Shown: positions 34,548 to 48,803, numbered from the stretch's first letter. The stretch is 64,000 bases of DNA from JADJXM01 sp937967285 (GCA_050249535.1 JBFWQI010000020.1:55586-119585), one strand, 5' to 3'. The notes: generated from the sequence alone by a model not told the origin. Translations and numbers: made by a program.

Positions 34548-34829
34548 ATGGCTGAGATCATCAAATGCGAGAGATGCGGCCAGAAACTGCCGGGATTGCC
34601 GAAGCCGCCTTTCGGCAGCGCGCTCGGGAAACGGATCCACGAGAAGATCTGCGAATCCTGCTGGAAGGCATGGCTGGCGACTCAGAACCAGTTGATAAAC
34701 CATTACGGGCTGAGCACCATCAACCCGGAGCACCAGCAGTTTCTGATCCAGAACATGGAAGCTTTCCTCTTCGGCGAAGGCATTCAGACGCAGATTGACA
34801 CTTCTCTCGAGGGGACCATCAGCCACTGA
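34548..34829 (+). CDS. YggX-like Fe(II)/oxidative damage protection protein with CxxC
   Basis: 93 residues. The core GKRIHEKICESCWKAWLATQ followed by NQLINHYGLSTINPEHQQFL and MEAFLFGEG matches the YggX family, which protects Fe-S enzymes and traffics Fe(II). The N-terminus differs: it has CERCGQKLPGLPKPP, and with CESC makes a possible four-cysteine metal site absent from E. coli YggX. AAGGAGGA precedes ATG 34548. It is 77 bp after the ferritin-like gene on the same strand. Confidence 0.85.
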   Translation: MAEIIKCERCGQKLPGLPKPPFGSALGKRIHEKICESCWKAWLATQNQLINHYGLSTINPEHQQFLIQNMEAFLFGEGIQTQIDTSLEGTISH

Positions 34830-34847
34830 GGCCGAATGGACGAATTA

Positions 34848-34876
34848 TTGACAACTTCGGAAGCCCGTAATATCTT
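34848..34876 (+). promoter_or_regulatory. lepB promoter
   Basis: TTGACA (34848-34853), 17-bp spacer, TATCTT (34871-34876). Confidence 0.75.
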
Positions 34877-34953
34877 TGGATTTCCGGCCCCGGCGAGACC
34901 CGGAAAGAGGCTCGGAAGTTCACGTGCGGATTTGTAAATATCGGATTTGAAAG

Positions 34954-35604
<651 letters not shown>

Positions 35605-35719
35605 TGCCGCATAACTGGATGCGGTCGACAGGATAACCGTCAGAAAGAAGCGCGGTGGCTGAGGCTGTCCGCGCTTTTCCATATATCGGTCGTCGAAGGC
35701 GAGGACCTGAATCAGCAAG

Positions 35720-36976
<1,257 letters not shown>

Positions 36977-37073
36977 CACGTGAAAGATCGGATTGTTGCC
37001 GGGGCTCGTTTATGGTAATCATTCCATTTAACTCGCCGCCGGCACCGGCGGAATTCCCTGACATGGAGTAAGA

Positions 37074-38264
37074 ATGAGCAGAGACGCTGTTCTGGCATTG
37101 GAAGACGGACGCATCTTCAGAGGGCGGGCCTGGGGCGCCGACGGAGAACGGTCCGGAGAGATCGTCTTCAACACCTCGATGATGGGGTATCAGGAGATTC
37201 TCACCGATCCGTCCTATGCGGGCCAGATCGTGACCATGACGTATCCGCTGATCGGCAACTACGGCGTCAACAGCGAAGATATCGAGTCGCGCCGGCCGTT
37301 CGTCGAGGGATTTGTGGTTCGCGAGATGTCGGAGATAGTCTCGAACTGGCGCGCCGATCTCTCGCTGGACGAATACCTGGATCGGAACGGCATCGTCGGA
37401 ATATCCGAGATCGACACGCGGGCGCTGGTTCGCCACATTCGTGAAAAAGGCGCCATGCGGGCTATCGTCTCGTCGATCGACAGCGATGAAGCGAGCCTGG
37501 TCGAGAAGGCGCGCCGGGCGCCCGAGATGCTCGGGCGCAATCTGGTCGATGTCGTCACCTGCAGCGCGCCTTACGACTGGGCCGATGTCGACGACCCTCA
37601 GTCGACCATGGAACCGATCCCCGCGTCCTCGATCGAGGGGCAGGGGCTGCTGCCCGGCGAGGAACCGTTCCGCGTTGTGGCATATGATTTCGGGATCAAA
37701 TATTACATTCTGCGGTACCTCGCCGCGCTCGGCTGCAGGGTGACCGTGGTGCCGGCCTCAACGCCCGCCGCCGAGGCCCTGAAATACTCCCCGGACGGAA
37801 TCTTTCTCTCGAACGGACCCGGCGATCCAGCCGCGCTCGAGCCGATCATCGCCGAGATCAAACGACTGTTGACGGCCGCGCCGGTCTTCGGCATCTGTCT
37901 CGGTCACCAGCTTTTGGGGCACGCCTTCGGCGGAAGAACCTACAAGCTCAAGTTCGGCCATCGCGGCGGAAATCAGCCCGTCAAGAACCTGCTCTCCGAG
38001 CGGATCGAGATCACTTCCCACAATCACGGCTTCGCGGTCGATCCCGAGAGCCTCGATTCGAAGGAGGTCGAGATCACTCACGTCAACCTGAATGACGGAT
38101 GCCTCGAAGGTTTCCGCCACCGCAAACTGCCTGTCTTTTCGGTCCAGTATCACCCCGAAGCGGGCCCGGGACCGCACGACGCTTCATACCTCTTCCAGCA
38201 GTTCATCCAGTCGATGCGGGATAACAGGGCGCGCCTCAAGTCGAACACTCAGGTGAACGGTTGA
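37074..38264 (+). CDS. carA: Carbamoyl-phosphate synthase small subunit
   Basis: 396 residues. Glutaminase subunit supplying ammonia for carbamoyl phosphate (pyrimidine and arginine synthesis). N-terminal CPSase small-chain domain starts DAVLALEDGRIFRGRAWG and includes FNTSMMGYQEILTDPSYAGQ. The class I amidotransferase domain begins near VVAYDFGIKYYI and carries LSNGPGDPAALE, nucleophile Cys in PVFGICLGHQLLGHAFGG, and His/Glu in FSVQYHPEAGPGPHD. carB is not in the window. GGAG precedes ATG 37074. Confidence 0.96.
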   Translation: MSRDAVLALEDGRIFRGRAWGADGERSGEIVFNTSMMGYQEILTDPSYAGQIVTMTYPLIGNYGVNSEDIESRRPFVEGFVVREMSEIVSNWRADLSLDEYLDRNGIVGISEIDTRALVRHIREKGAMRAIVSSIDSDEASLVEKARRAPEMLGRNLVDVVTCSAPYDWADVDDPQSTMEPIPASSIEGQGLLPGEEPFRVVAYDFGIKYYILRYLAALGCRVTVVPASTPAAEALKYSPDGIFLSNGPGDPAALEPIIAEIKRLLTAAPVFGICLGHQLLGHAFGGRTYKLKFGHRGGNQPVKNLLSERIEITSHNHGFAVDPESLDSKEVEITHVNLNDGCLEGFRHRKLPVFSVQYHPEAGPGPHDASYLFQQFIQSMRDNRARLKSNTQVNG

Positions 38265-38289
38265 TCGTGCAAGGGGTAGTTGCTGAAAA

Positions 38290-38410
38290 TTAGTTTCCAG
38301 TTTCCAGTGTGTATCCGGAAGTGCGTGCCTGTTTGTATGATTAATGACCGTTTAAACCGCGTACTTTCAAATTAAGACTGGAAACTGGCAACTGGAAACT
38401 GGAAACTAAT
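38290..38410. repeat. TTTCCAG-family inverted repeat
   Basis: TTAGTTTCCAGTTTCCAGT (38290-38308) faces ACTGGAAACT units ending in GGAAACTAA (about 38375-38409). Confidence 0.88.
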
Positions 38411-38669
38411 TCTGGAAACTTCTTCCGGCCCCTCCCGAAATTACCCTTCCTGAACGGCATTTATACAAGCCGGAATCCTAGCATACAAAAATGTATCAGC
38501 GCCTCAGGTGAAAAGCTCCTAATTGTTTCAGATTAAGGTAATTAAGGCTCTCCGGTTTGCGTTAGGGCGGATCACGGCGATAAAATCACCTGTATTAATT
38601 TTGTTCAAATCCCGAAAGCCAGAAGAAGTGATATCCGCTTTGATTTCCATAGCAGCAAGGAGAGATCAC

Positions 38670-41882
<3,213 letters not shown>

Positions 41883-41905
41883 TCGCGGCAACACTGTCGG
41901 CAGGA

Positions 41906-41942
41906 GAGAGGCGCGCCCGATCAGGCGCGCCTCTCCTTTTTT
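41906..41942 (+). terminator. Rho-independent terminator of the TonB-dependent receptor
   Basis: GAGAGGCGCGCC (41906-41917) pairs perfectly with GGCGCGCCTCTC (41924-41935), followed by C and six T. Confidence 0.92.
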
Positions 41943-42080
41943 CCGGCTTCGGTCGGGAGTCGTGAATGAAATAATCAGCTTATGAGATAATTCCGCAATC
42001 TGATCGACCGATATTTTCGATTGCGAATTCAGATCGCGTTAAAGTCTTTAGTACAGCGTTAACCAGGTTTCTCGGGATTA

Positions 42081-42198
42081 TTGACGCCAAGAAACCAAGA
42101 AAGCCAAGAGTAGAAGATCAAGGGAAAGTTGCAACAGAGGAAAATGGAGCAATGATGTCCAAAAAAACATCTTGGCTGTCTTGGTTTCTTGGCGTCAA
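42081..42198. repeat. CCAAGA-family 20-bp inverted repeat
   Basis: TTGACGCCAAGAAACCAAGA (42081-42100) and its exact reverse complement (42179-42198) across 78 bp; weaker pairing continues outside the arms. Related single-arm copy at 48685-48745. Confidence 0.9.
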
Positions 42199-42248
42199 AA
42201 ATTCCTGAGATAATTTGTTAACAGAGTTTCAGGTTTGAGAGGTTAATT

Positions 42249-42908
42249 TTGCCGGCACTGTCGACGAAAGAGAGGGAGGAGCTGCTGTCGGACCGTGGAG
42301 GCGGTCCGGGAGGCTTCATCGATGACTGGGGCGACGGCGGCGGCGGAGAAGGTAAGCCGGAGCCGGAACGGACGCCCCCGCCCGACGGCTATATGATCGG
42401 CATCTGGCTGACGATCGTCAGCGTGGCCGCGCTGTTTTTGACGCTCACCACACTCTACGTCTATCTTCGCGCGGGCCGGCATCCGATCGTCACGCCGCCG
42501 ATCCTGTGGGTCAGCACGGGATTCATTCTGGCGAGCAGCGTGACGTTCGAGGTAGCGCGGCGGGCTCTCAAGCGGAGGCAGGAGAAGTCATTTCAGGTCT
42601 GGATCGTTACGACGCTGGTTCTGGGGCTCTGCTTCCTGATCTCGCAATCGATGGTCTGGCGGGAACTGATTGCCGGCGGTTTTTACATGACAGGCAATTT
42701 TCGCAGCAGCCTGGCTTACACGTTCACCGGACTACATGCCCTGCACCTGCTGGGCGGTCTGTTCGGATTATCGGTCGTCACTTTTCGCCCGAGCAGCAAG
42801 TGGACGGCGCTGCGCCGCCGCGTTTCGGTCGATGCGACGGCAATCTACTGGCATTTTCTGGATGTCCTCTGGGTATACCTGCTGTTACTGATCTTCATCT
42901 GGAACTGA
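42249..42908 (+). CDS. Cytochrome c oxidase subunit III
   Basis: 219 residues. An acidic Gly-rich N-terminus (GGGPGGFIDDWGDGGGGEGK) is followed by five transmembrane segments: LTIVSVAALFLTLTTLYVYL, ILWVSTGFILASSVTFEVAR, VWIVTTLVLGLCFLISQSMV, the ALHLLGGLFGLSVV region and HFLDVLWVYLLLLIFIW. The conserved FTGLHALHLLGGL and the HFLDVLW helix are diagnostic. The only start seen is TTG 42249 with GAGAGG upstream. Subunits I and II are not in this window, so this copy is separated from the main oxidase operon, or belongs with DUF420 as a small assembly unit. Confidence 0.92.
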   Translation: MPALSTKEREELLSDRGGGPGGFIDDWGDGGGGEGKPEPERTPPPDGYMIGIWLTIVSVAALFLTLTTLYVYLRAGRHPIVTPPILWVSTGFILASSVTFEVARRALKRRQEKSFQVWIVTTLVLGLCFLISQSMVWRELIAGGFYMTGNFRSSLAYTFTGLHALHLLGGLFGLSVVTFRPSSKWTALRRRVSVDATAIYWHFLDVLWVYLLLLIFIWN

Positions 42909-42923
42909 AATAATAATTAGTTT

Positions 42924-43349
42924 ATGTCGATAACCGATCTGCCCACACTCAACGCTGTTCTCAACAGCATCAGCGCGATCCTGCTGGTTCTGGGATATTC
43001 CTTCATCCGGAACGGCAGGCGGGATGCCCATCGCGCGTGCATGATCAGCGCTTTCGTCACCTCGACGCTCTTCCTGATCTCGTATCTCTTCTACCACTAT
43101 CATCACGGATCAACGCCGTTTCAGGGACGCGGAGCCGTCAGGTACGTCTATTTCACCATCCTGCTGACTCACACGGTGCTTGCGACGGCGATCGTGCCGC
43201 TGATCTTCATGACCTTCATTCGCGCGTTCAAGGAGAGATTCGACAAGCATCGCCGGATCGCCCGGTGGACGCTGCCGATGTGGCTCTACGTCTCGGTCAC
43301 CGGAGTCGTGGTCTACCTCATGCTCTACCATCTCTATCCGGCGCGCTGA
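42924..43349 (+). CDS. DUF420 membrane protein (cytochrome oxidase assembly, CtaM-like)
   Basis: 141 residues, four transmembrane segments, with conserved histidines and the segment LPTLNAVLNSISAILLVLGY, RRDAHRACMISAF, YLFYHYHHG and WLYVSVTGVVVYLMLYHLY. DUF420 proteins are found beside cytochrome aa3/caa3 oxidase genes and act in cofactor or subunit assembly (CtaM in Firmicutes). Located 15 bp after the subunit III gene, same strand; co-expression is expected. Confidence 0.9.
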   Translation: MSITDLPTLNAVLNSISAILLVLGYSFIRNGRRDAHRACMISAFVTSTLFLISYLFYHYHHGSTPFQGRGAVRYVYFTILLTHTVLATAIVPLIFMTFIRAFKERFDKHRRIARWTLPMWLYVSVTGVVVYLMLYHLYPAR

Positions 43350-44123
43350 TCAGTCGTGTCTGACCAGCGGGAGCATGATATCGCGCACCCTGCTGACAAG
43401 GTCCTCGATGTTTTCTGAATCGTAGGGGCGGGTATCGATCGGCGGGAGGACATCGAGGTAGATATCGCCCGGAATGCAGGTGCCTGCGCCCTTTCGCATG
43501 ACCAGGCGGGTATCGTTGACGATGACCGGCGCGACAGGTGTATCGCTCTCGACGGCCATGTAGAAGACGCCTTTTTTGAAATCCTTCAGTTTGCCGTCGA
43601 CGGTCCGCGTGCCTTCGGGGAAGGCCATCAGGGAATGGCCCCGCCGCAGAGCCTCGGCGCCGAGCCGTGTGCTGTGGATCGCTTTTTCGCGATTGCTGCG
43701 ATCGATCGGCACTATGTGCGCGAGCGGAAAACCCTGTTTGAAGAGCGGGACCTTCTGCAGCTCCTTCTTGGCGATCGCTCCGACGTCGTGACCGAGCCAG
43801 GCGAAAAGCAGCGGCGGATCGAGGGTGCTCTGATGATTGGCGATGAAGAGATAGGCCCGGTCCGGGTCGAGATGCTGCAGGCCGCTGACGTGAACGCGGG
43901 CGCCGGCCGACCTGAGATAGACGCGGCACCCGAACTTCGCGTACGGAAAGATGAATCCGTCGACCTTGAAGAGGATACGCAGGATGTGTCCGGTCAGAAT
44001 GATCGGAAAGCCGATGAAGAGCAGCAGCAGCCCCGCGACCACGAAAGTCCAGTAGTAGCGGATGACGGGGAGGATGCCTCCTCTGGCGCCGGCTGTTGCG
44101 ATCTTTTCCTCCAATTCCTGCAT
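43350..44123 (-). CDS. plsC: 1-acyl-sn-glycerol-3-phosphate acyltransferase (PlsC-like)
   Basis: 257 residues. A hydrophobic N-terminal segment (YYWTFVVAGLLLLFIGFPII) precedes the acyltransferase motifs: block I NHQSTLDPP (HX4D), block II PIDRSNREKA, block III FPEGTRTVDG, block IV VAPVIVNDTR. Adds the second acyl chain to lysophosphatidic acid in phospholipid synthesis. ATG 44123 is preceded directly by GGAG and lies just after the glgC stop; the upstream in-frame extension would overlap glgC. Confidence 0.9.
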   Translation of the reverse strand: MQELEEKIATAGARGGILPVIRYYWTFVVAGLLLLFIGFPIILTGHILRILFKVDGFIFPYAKFGCRVYLRSAGARVHVSGLQHLDPDRAYLFIANHQSTLDPPLLFAWLGHDVGAIAKKELQKVPLFKQGFPLAHIVPIDRSNREKAIHSTRLGAEALRRGHSLMAFPEGTRTVDGKLKDFKKGVFYMAVESDTPVAPVIVNDTRLVMRKGAGTCIPGDIYLDVLPPIDTRPYDSENIEDLVSRVRDIMLPLVRHD

Positions 44124-44128
44124 CTCCG

Positions 44129-45409
44129 TCAGATGACCGTTCCGTCGGTGATGGTCACGCCCTTCGGAATGATGACGATCCCTTCGCGGATGAAGTAATT
44201 GTCGCCGTCGAAGTGATCGATCCCGGCTTCGTTCAGAATCCGTACGTTCGAGCCGATCCGGACGTTCTTGTCGATGATCGCCTTGCGAATATGCGTGTTC
44301 TCTCCGATGCCGATCCATGGCAGCCCGTCACGACGGTTATCGGCCAGATCCTGCAGCGTCTGGTAGTAGTCGGCTCCCATCATCAGCGTCTGCTCGATCC
44401 GCGAATAGTTCTCGATGCGCGACCTGATGCCGATGATGCTGTTGAAGACCGAGACGCGGTTGAGGATGCATCCGTCGCAGACCAGCGAATCGCTGATCTC
44501 GCAGCTGACGAACTTCGATCCGGGCAGGAACCTCGGCCGTGTGAAGATCTGTGCGTCCGCATTGAAGAGATTGAATTTCGGCAGGGTGGACGCCAGATCG
44601 AGGTTGGCCTGGTAGAAAGAGCTGATCGTTCCGATGTCCTCCCAGTAGTCGTCGAAGAGAAATGCCTGGACTTTGTACCTGCCGATCGCCGACGGCAGCA
44701 CCTCACCGCCGAAATCCGTGTACTTCTCCTCCTTGAGCAGTTCGCGGAGCGTCTCATAGTTGAAGATGTAGACGCCCATCGAGGCGATGAACGGCGTCTG
44801 CTCGGCCTGCTCGGCGCTGAGGCCGAGTTTGGTCGTATCGACCCGCATGGCTTCGAGCTGATCGGCCGGCGGCTTCTCGCGGAACTCGACGATCTGCCCC
44901 TCGTCGTCCGTCTTGAGCAGCCCGAAGCTCGAAGCCCGCTCTTCATCAGTCGGGATGACCGAGACCGTCACGTCGGCGTTGGATTCGCGATGCCGCTCGA
45001 GGAACTTCGTGTAGTCCATCTGGTAGAGATGGTCGCCCGAGAGGATGAGTACCTCCTTCGGGTCGAAATCCTTGATGTGCATCATGACCTGACGCACGGC
45101 ATCGGCCGTCCCCTGAAACCAGTTGCGGTTTTCGGGTGTCTGCTCGGCCGCCAGAATCTCGACGAATCCGTCGGAGAACCTGCTGAAGCGGTATGTCCGC
45201 GCAATATGCTGGTTGAGCGAGGCCGAGTTGAACTGAGTCAGAACATAGATGTAATGCAGGCCCGAATTGATGCAGTTCGATACAGGGATGTCGATGAGTC
45301 GGTATTTTCCGCCCATCGGAACCGCCGGTTTGGACCTTTCACGCGTCAGCGGGAAGAGACGGGCGCCCTGGCCGCCGCCCAGAATCAGGGTCAATACCTT
45401 TTTTCCCAT
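44129..45409 (-). CDS. glgC: Glucose-1-phosphate adenylyltransferase (ADP-glucose pyrophosphorylase)
   Basis: 426 residues. Makes ADP-glucose for glycogen. N-terminal nucleotidyltransferase domain with LILGGGQGARLFPLT, KPAVPMGGKYRLIDIPVSNC, GTADAVRQ and LSGDHLYQMDYTKF. A C-terminal left-handed beta-helix contains hexapeptide repeats (for example CEISDSLVCDGC, VRIGSNVRILNEAG). It precedes plsC on the minus strand, 5 bp between stop and the next start, so the two are probably one operon. Confidence 0.95.
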   Translation of the reverse strand: MGKKVLTLILGGGQGARLFPLTRERSKPAVPMGGKYRLIDIPVSNCINSGLHYIYVLTQFNSASLNQHIARTYRFSRFSDGFVEILAAEQTPENRNWFQGTADAVRQVMMHIKDFDPKEVLILSGDHLYQMDYTKFLERHRESNADVTVSVIPTDEERASSFGLLKTDDEGQIVEFREKPPADQLEAMRVDTTKLGLSAEQAEQTPFIASMGVYIFNYETLRELLKEEKYTDFGGEVLPSAIGRYKVQAFLFDDYWEDIGTISSFYQANLDLASTLPKFNLFNADAQIFTRPRFLPGSKFVSCEISDSLVCDGCILNRVSVFNSIIGIRSRIENYSRIEQTLMMGADYYQTLQDLADNRRDGLPWIGIGENTHIRKAIIDKNVRIGSNVRILNEAGIDHFDGDNYFIREGIVIIPKGVTITDGTVI

Positions 45410-45450
45410 AACTGCTCCTGGATTTATTAATTGCTGTGTAACTTTAATTT

Positions 45451-45596
45451 CTGAGTTTCTTAACGCAGAGGCGCAGAGAGGGCGGAGATATTTTGAGCAT
45501 GGTTATGTTCGTTATACGCTCATTGGAGGAGATTCCGGATTTAAATATCATAATTTCAATCTCTGCCCCTCTGCGCCTCTGCGTTAAAAAACTCAG
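45451..45596. repeat. CGCAGAGG-family inverted repeat
   Basis: CTGAGTTTCTTAACGCAGAG then GCGCAGAG (45451-45478) face CTCTGCGCCTCTGCGTTAA then AAAACTCAG (about 45573-45596) across an interior of about 80 bp. The rest of the 45410-45817 intergenic region shows nothing else recognisable. Confidence 0.9.
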
Positions 45597-45817
45597 GTTC
45601 CACTCTACTAATTAATGCGCATACAAGTGCCGGCGATTCCCGTAATACTGCAATGATCGAAATAATCATCGATCCGGATTTCGTTTGCCATTGTCTTTCT
45701 CAGAAAAACGGGAAAAATGTCAAACCTGGCTTGAAACGGAAGAGAAAGCTAAGCTTGACTTTGAGGTCAGGATAAGAGAGGGCATTTGGTTTTTCAAGAG
45801 ACTGGAGATAAAGCTGA

Positions 45818-46732
45818 ATGATTTCGGTTGCGGCTGAAGTTACAAGGGCGATCGGAGAGAAGCGGGGAGTGGTGGCGCTGGAATCGACCGTCATCGCGCA
45901 TGGCCTGCCGGCGCCGCACAACCTTGAGACGGCGGCGGGATGCGAGGCGGCCGTCAGTTCGACGGGGGCGATTCCGGCGACGATCGGGCTGATCGACGGG
46001 CGGCCGACGGTCGGGCTGAGCCGGGAGCAGATCGGCGAGTTGGCGATTCGCGAGGGAGTAGCCAAGGTCAATCTGGCCAACCTGGCGCAGACCGTGGCGA
46101 CGGGAGCCTGGGGAGCGACGACGGTTGCGGCGACGCTCCACGTGGCGCATGCCTGCGGGATCAGGGTCTTCTCGACCGGGGGCATCGGCGGAGTCCATCG
46201 CGGCGCGGCCGAGACCTTCGATGTCTCCTCTGATCTGACCGCGCTGGCCTCGTATCCGGTCGTGACGGTCTGCGCCGGAGCGAAATCCATCCTCGATCTG
46301 CCGGGAACCGTCGAAGCGCTCGAGACGAGAGGCGTTCCGGTGATCGGATACGGGACCTCGGAACTTCCGGCTTTCTACTCCAGGAATTCAGGCATCAGGC
46401 TCGACCAGCGCGTCGATTCGCCCGCGGAAGTGGCGGATCTGGCGCTGGCGCACTGGGGTCTCGGGTTTCGGACGGCGGTTCTGGTAGTCGTCCCTGTCCC
46501 GGCCGGGGACGAGGTCCCGTACACGGAACTCAGCGCAACGATCGAGGAAGCTCTCGAAGCGGCCGCCGCCCAATCGATCACGGGCAAGGCGGTCACGCCG
46601 TTCCTGCTGGCAAGAATCGCCGGCCGGACCGAGGGCAGGTCGTTGAAGGCCAATATCTCGCTGCTCAGAAACAATTCTCTCGTGGCCGGCGAGATTGCCT
46701 GCGCGCTGGCCGGAAAGGAAGTAGGTCAATGA
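45818..46732 (+). CDS. psuG: Pseudouridine-5'-phosphate glycosidase
   Basis: 304 residues. Cleaves pseudouridine 5'-phosphate to uracil and ribose 5-phosphate (reversibly). Signature stretches: VALESTVIAHGLPAPHN with the catalytic Glu, TIGLIDGRPTVGLS, FSTGGIGGVHRGA, AGAKSILDLPGTVEAL and NISLLRNNSLVAGEIA. The kinase partner psuK is not adjacent. The coding region ends ATGA-style, overlapping the DinB-like gene by 4 bp. Confidence 0.95.
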   Translation: MISVAAEVTRAIGEKRGVVALESTVIAHGLPAPHNLETAAGCEAAVSSTGAIPATIGLIDGRPTVGLSREQIGELAIREGVAKVNLANLAQTVATGAWGATTVAATLHVAHACGIRVFSTGGIGGVHRGAAETFDVSSDLTALASYPVVTVCAGAKSILDLPGTVEALETRGVPVIGYGTSELPAFYSRNSGIRLDQRVDSPAEVADLALAHWGLGFRTAVLVVVPVPAGDEVPYTELSATIEEALEAAAAQSITGKAVTPFLLARIAGRTEGRSLKANISLLRNNSLVAGEIACALAGKEVGQ

Positions 46733-47217
46733 ATCTGTCCGAAATCGTCGAACTTTTCGATTACACGGAATGGGCCAACCATCTGGCGCTCGATGCGGCC
46801 GGGGGGCTCTCCGCGGAGGATCTGAACCGCGATGTCGGCATCAGCCATAAATCGATTCTCGGGACGCTGGCGCATATGGCCGGCGCTGAGCGGATCTGGC
46901 TCTCGAGATGGAAGGGGGAATCGCCGGGCGGAATCTGGGGACCGGGCGATTTCGATGACGTCCTGTCGCTGCGCGAAAGATGGAGCGAACTCGAACTCGA
47001 GCGGCGCGAGTACATCTCAGGCCTCGATGACGAGGTGATCGCCCGGCCGCTGGCTTATCGGAACATGAAGGGCGAACCGCACACGCTTCCGCTGGTCAGG
47101 CAGATGCAGCACGTCGTCAATCATTCGACGCTCCACCGGGGGCAGGTGATCGGAATGATCCGCCAGCTCGGTATCGCTCCGCCCGCAGTCGATCTGATCT
47201 TTTATCTGCTCAGGTGA
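46729..47217 (+). CDS. DinB-family protein
   Basis: 162 residues of the DinB/YfiT four-helix metal-dependent fold. The expected three histidines are seen: one in TLAHMAGAERIWLSRW and two in QHVVNHSTLHRGQVIGMI. Members are thiol-dependent S-transferases (bacillithiol or mycothiol in some phyla) or damage-induced proteins of unknown function. Coupled to psuG by a 4-bp overlap. Confidence 0.9.
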   Translation: MNLSEIVELFDYTEWANHLALDAAGGLSAEDLNRDVGISHKSILGTLAHMAGAERIWLSRWKGESPGGIWGPGDFDDVLSLRERWSELELERREYISGLDDEVIARPLAYRNMKGEPHTLPLVRQMQHVVNHSTLHRGQVIGMIRQLGIAPPAVDLIFYLLR

Positions 47218-47236
47218 GCGGGGGGATTTCGCGGCC

Positions 47237-48007
47237 ATGTGGAGGATCGCGGTCATCGCGATGAACACGTTCAGGGAGTCGGTGCGAAGCCGGATCCGGC
47301 CCGGCATGCTGGTCTTCGTGCCGCTGCTGGTGGCGGCTTCGCTGGCGCTCGCCCGCATGGCCGTCGGATCCGAGAGCCGAACGGTGGTCGATCTTGGGCT
47401 GTCGTCGTTGAGCCTCTTCGGAACGGTCCTCGCCATCTATCTCGGAATCGGGCTCGTTTCAAATGAGATCGAGCGTCGGACGATCGACGTCGTCCTGTCG
47501 AGGCCCGTCCGCCGTTACCAGTTTCTGGCGGGGAAGTATCTCGGGCTGCTGATGGTACTTGCCGCGGTCTGCCTGATCACAACGGCGGCGGTCGATCTGG
47601 CGCTGCTCGGCGTTCAGGGAGGCTTCGACCTTCTGCAGTTGCGGATCTGGCCGGCCGCCTGGCTGATCCTGATCGAACTGGCGATCATGACGGCAGTCGC
47701 GCTCTTCTTTTCCAGTTTCGCATCGCAGGCCGTCTCGGCGCTGCTCTCGCTGCTGGTCTTTCTGATCGGCAGGTGGGGCGCCGACCTGGAGCTGATGGTC
47801 AGGACGGCCGGATCAGTCAGAGCGCTCGGCCGGATCGTCTATCACATCCTGCCGAATCTCTCCTACTTCAATCTGATCGGAAATGTGGCGCGGGGCGGGT
47901 CCGTCGCCGGATCGGACCTGCTCTGGCCGACACTCTACGGCGCCGGCTACGTGATAGCGGTTCTGGCGGCGACCGTCTTCATCTTCAATCGAAGGGACTT
48001 CAAATGA
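47237..48007 (+). CDS. ABC-2 type exporter permease
   Basis: 256 residues, six transmembrane segments, starting MWRIAVIAMNTFRESVRSRI, as typical for ABC-2 permeases paired with a CcmA-type ATPase. The conserved EIERRTIDVVLSRPVRRYQFL follows TM2. The downstream ATPase (48804-49736) is the obvious partner. The end overlaps the next ATG (ATGA). Confidence 0.88.
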   Translation: MWRIAVIAMNTFRESVRSRIRPGMLVFVPLLVAASLALARMAVGSESRTVVDLGLSSLSLFGTVLAIYLGIGLVSNEIERRTIDVVLSRPVRRYQFLAGKYLGLLMVLAAVCLITTAAVDLALLGVQGGFDLLQLRIWPAAWLILIELAIMTAVALFFSSFASQAVSALLSLLVFLIGRWGADLELMVRTAGSVRALGRIVYHILPNLSYFNLIGNVARGGSVAGSDLLWPTLYGAGYVIAVLAATVFIFNRRDFK

Positions 48008-48684
48008 GAAAGTTCCCGGCCCTCATTCTGATGCTGGTCGCGATCGGGTTGAGCGTCGCGATCCAGTCGGAACTCGATCGGCGGAGGCCGGGGCCGATCG
48101 ACGCCGACGATCCGATGCTTCCGCGCTCCGGCGAAGAACTCGCACGGTTCAGTTTCGGCTTCAACAGTCTGCTGGCCGATCTCTTCTGGGTCCGGACCGT
48201 CATCTATTTCGGCGGCAGGCTGGAAGAGCAGCGAACAGCCGGCGATCGGTTCACGCTGGACAACATGCCGCTGCTTGCGCCGCTGCTGAGAGCGACCACC
48301 GAAATCGATCCGCATCACATTGCGGCATACAGGTTCGGCGCGTTCTTCCTCGCATATCGGGACTTCGATCAGGCGGTCGAATTCACGCGCCGCGGGATCG
48401 AACGCAATCCGTTCGAGTGGCGGCTCTACCAGGATCTCGGGATGATCTACTGGCGCGCCGGACGCTTCCGCGATGCCTCGCAGGCCTATGCCGTCGGGGC
48501 CGAACTGCCGGGAGCGCCTGTCTGGATGAAGGGCATCTCGGCGACCATGGCCGCACGAGGCGGGGACATCGACACGGCGCGAGAGCTCTTCGCCAGGCTG
48601 TACGAGGAATCACGGGACGAGAATATTCGCCGGTTCTGTCTCGAACAGCTCGAACGCATCGAGCCTGTTACGAAAAGGGATTAA
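48004..48684 (+). CDS. Membrane-anchored TPR protein
   Basis: 226 residues. An N-terminal hydrophobic segment (FPALILMLVAIGLSVAIQ) anchors the protein; a helical region LLADLFWVRTVIYFGGRLEE and TPR units follow (AAYRFGAFFLAYRDFDQAVE, EWRLYQDLGMIYWRAGRFRDA, VWMKGISATMAARGGDIDTA). Probably faces the periplasm and works with the neighbouring ABC exporter. No established function. Confidence 0.78.
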   Translation: MRKFPALILMLVAIGLSVAIQSELDRRRPGPIDADDPMLPRSGEELARFSFGFNSLLADLFWVRTVIYFGGRLEEQRTAGDRFTLDNMPLLAPLLRATTEIDPHHIAAYRFGAFFLAYRDFDQAVEFTRRGIERNPFEWRLYQDLGMIYWRAGRFRDASQAYAVGAELPGAPVWMKGISATMAARGGDIDTARELFARLYEESRDENIRRFCLEQLERIEPVTKRD

Positions 48685-48745
48685 ACGCCAAGCCTCCAAA
48701 ATGGCCAGGAGATCTCGACGCCAAGACGCCAAGACGGCCAAGGTA
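48685..48745 (+). repeat. GACGCCAAG-family tandem repeat, single arm
   Basis: AACGCCAAG at 48686, then ACGCCAAG and GACGCCAAGACGGCCAAG (about 48718-48740). No facing arm found; it belongs to the same family as 42081-42198. Confidence 0.7.
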
Positions 48746-48803
48746 GAGAGGAAGATTACAGACAGGGATATCGAACTTACCCTCAGATGGACTGTTTGTG
48801 GAA

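Noticed and set aside
44096..45430. Plus-strand frame opposite glgC
   Set aside because: Shadow of glgC, which has all pyrophosphorylase motifs.
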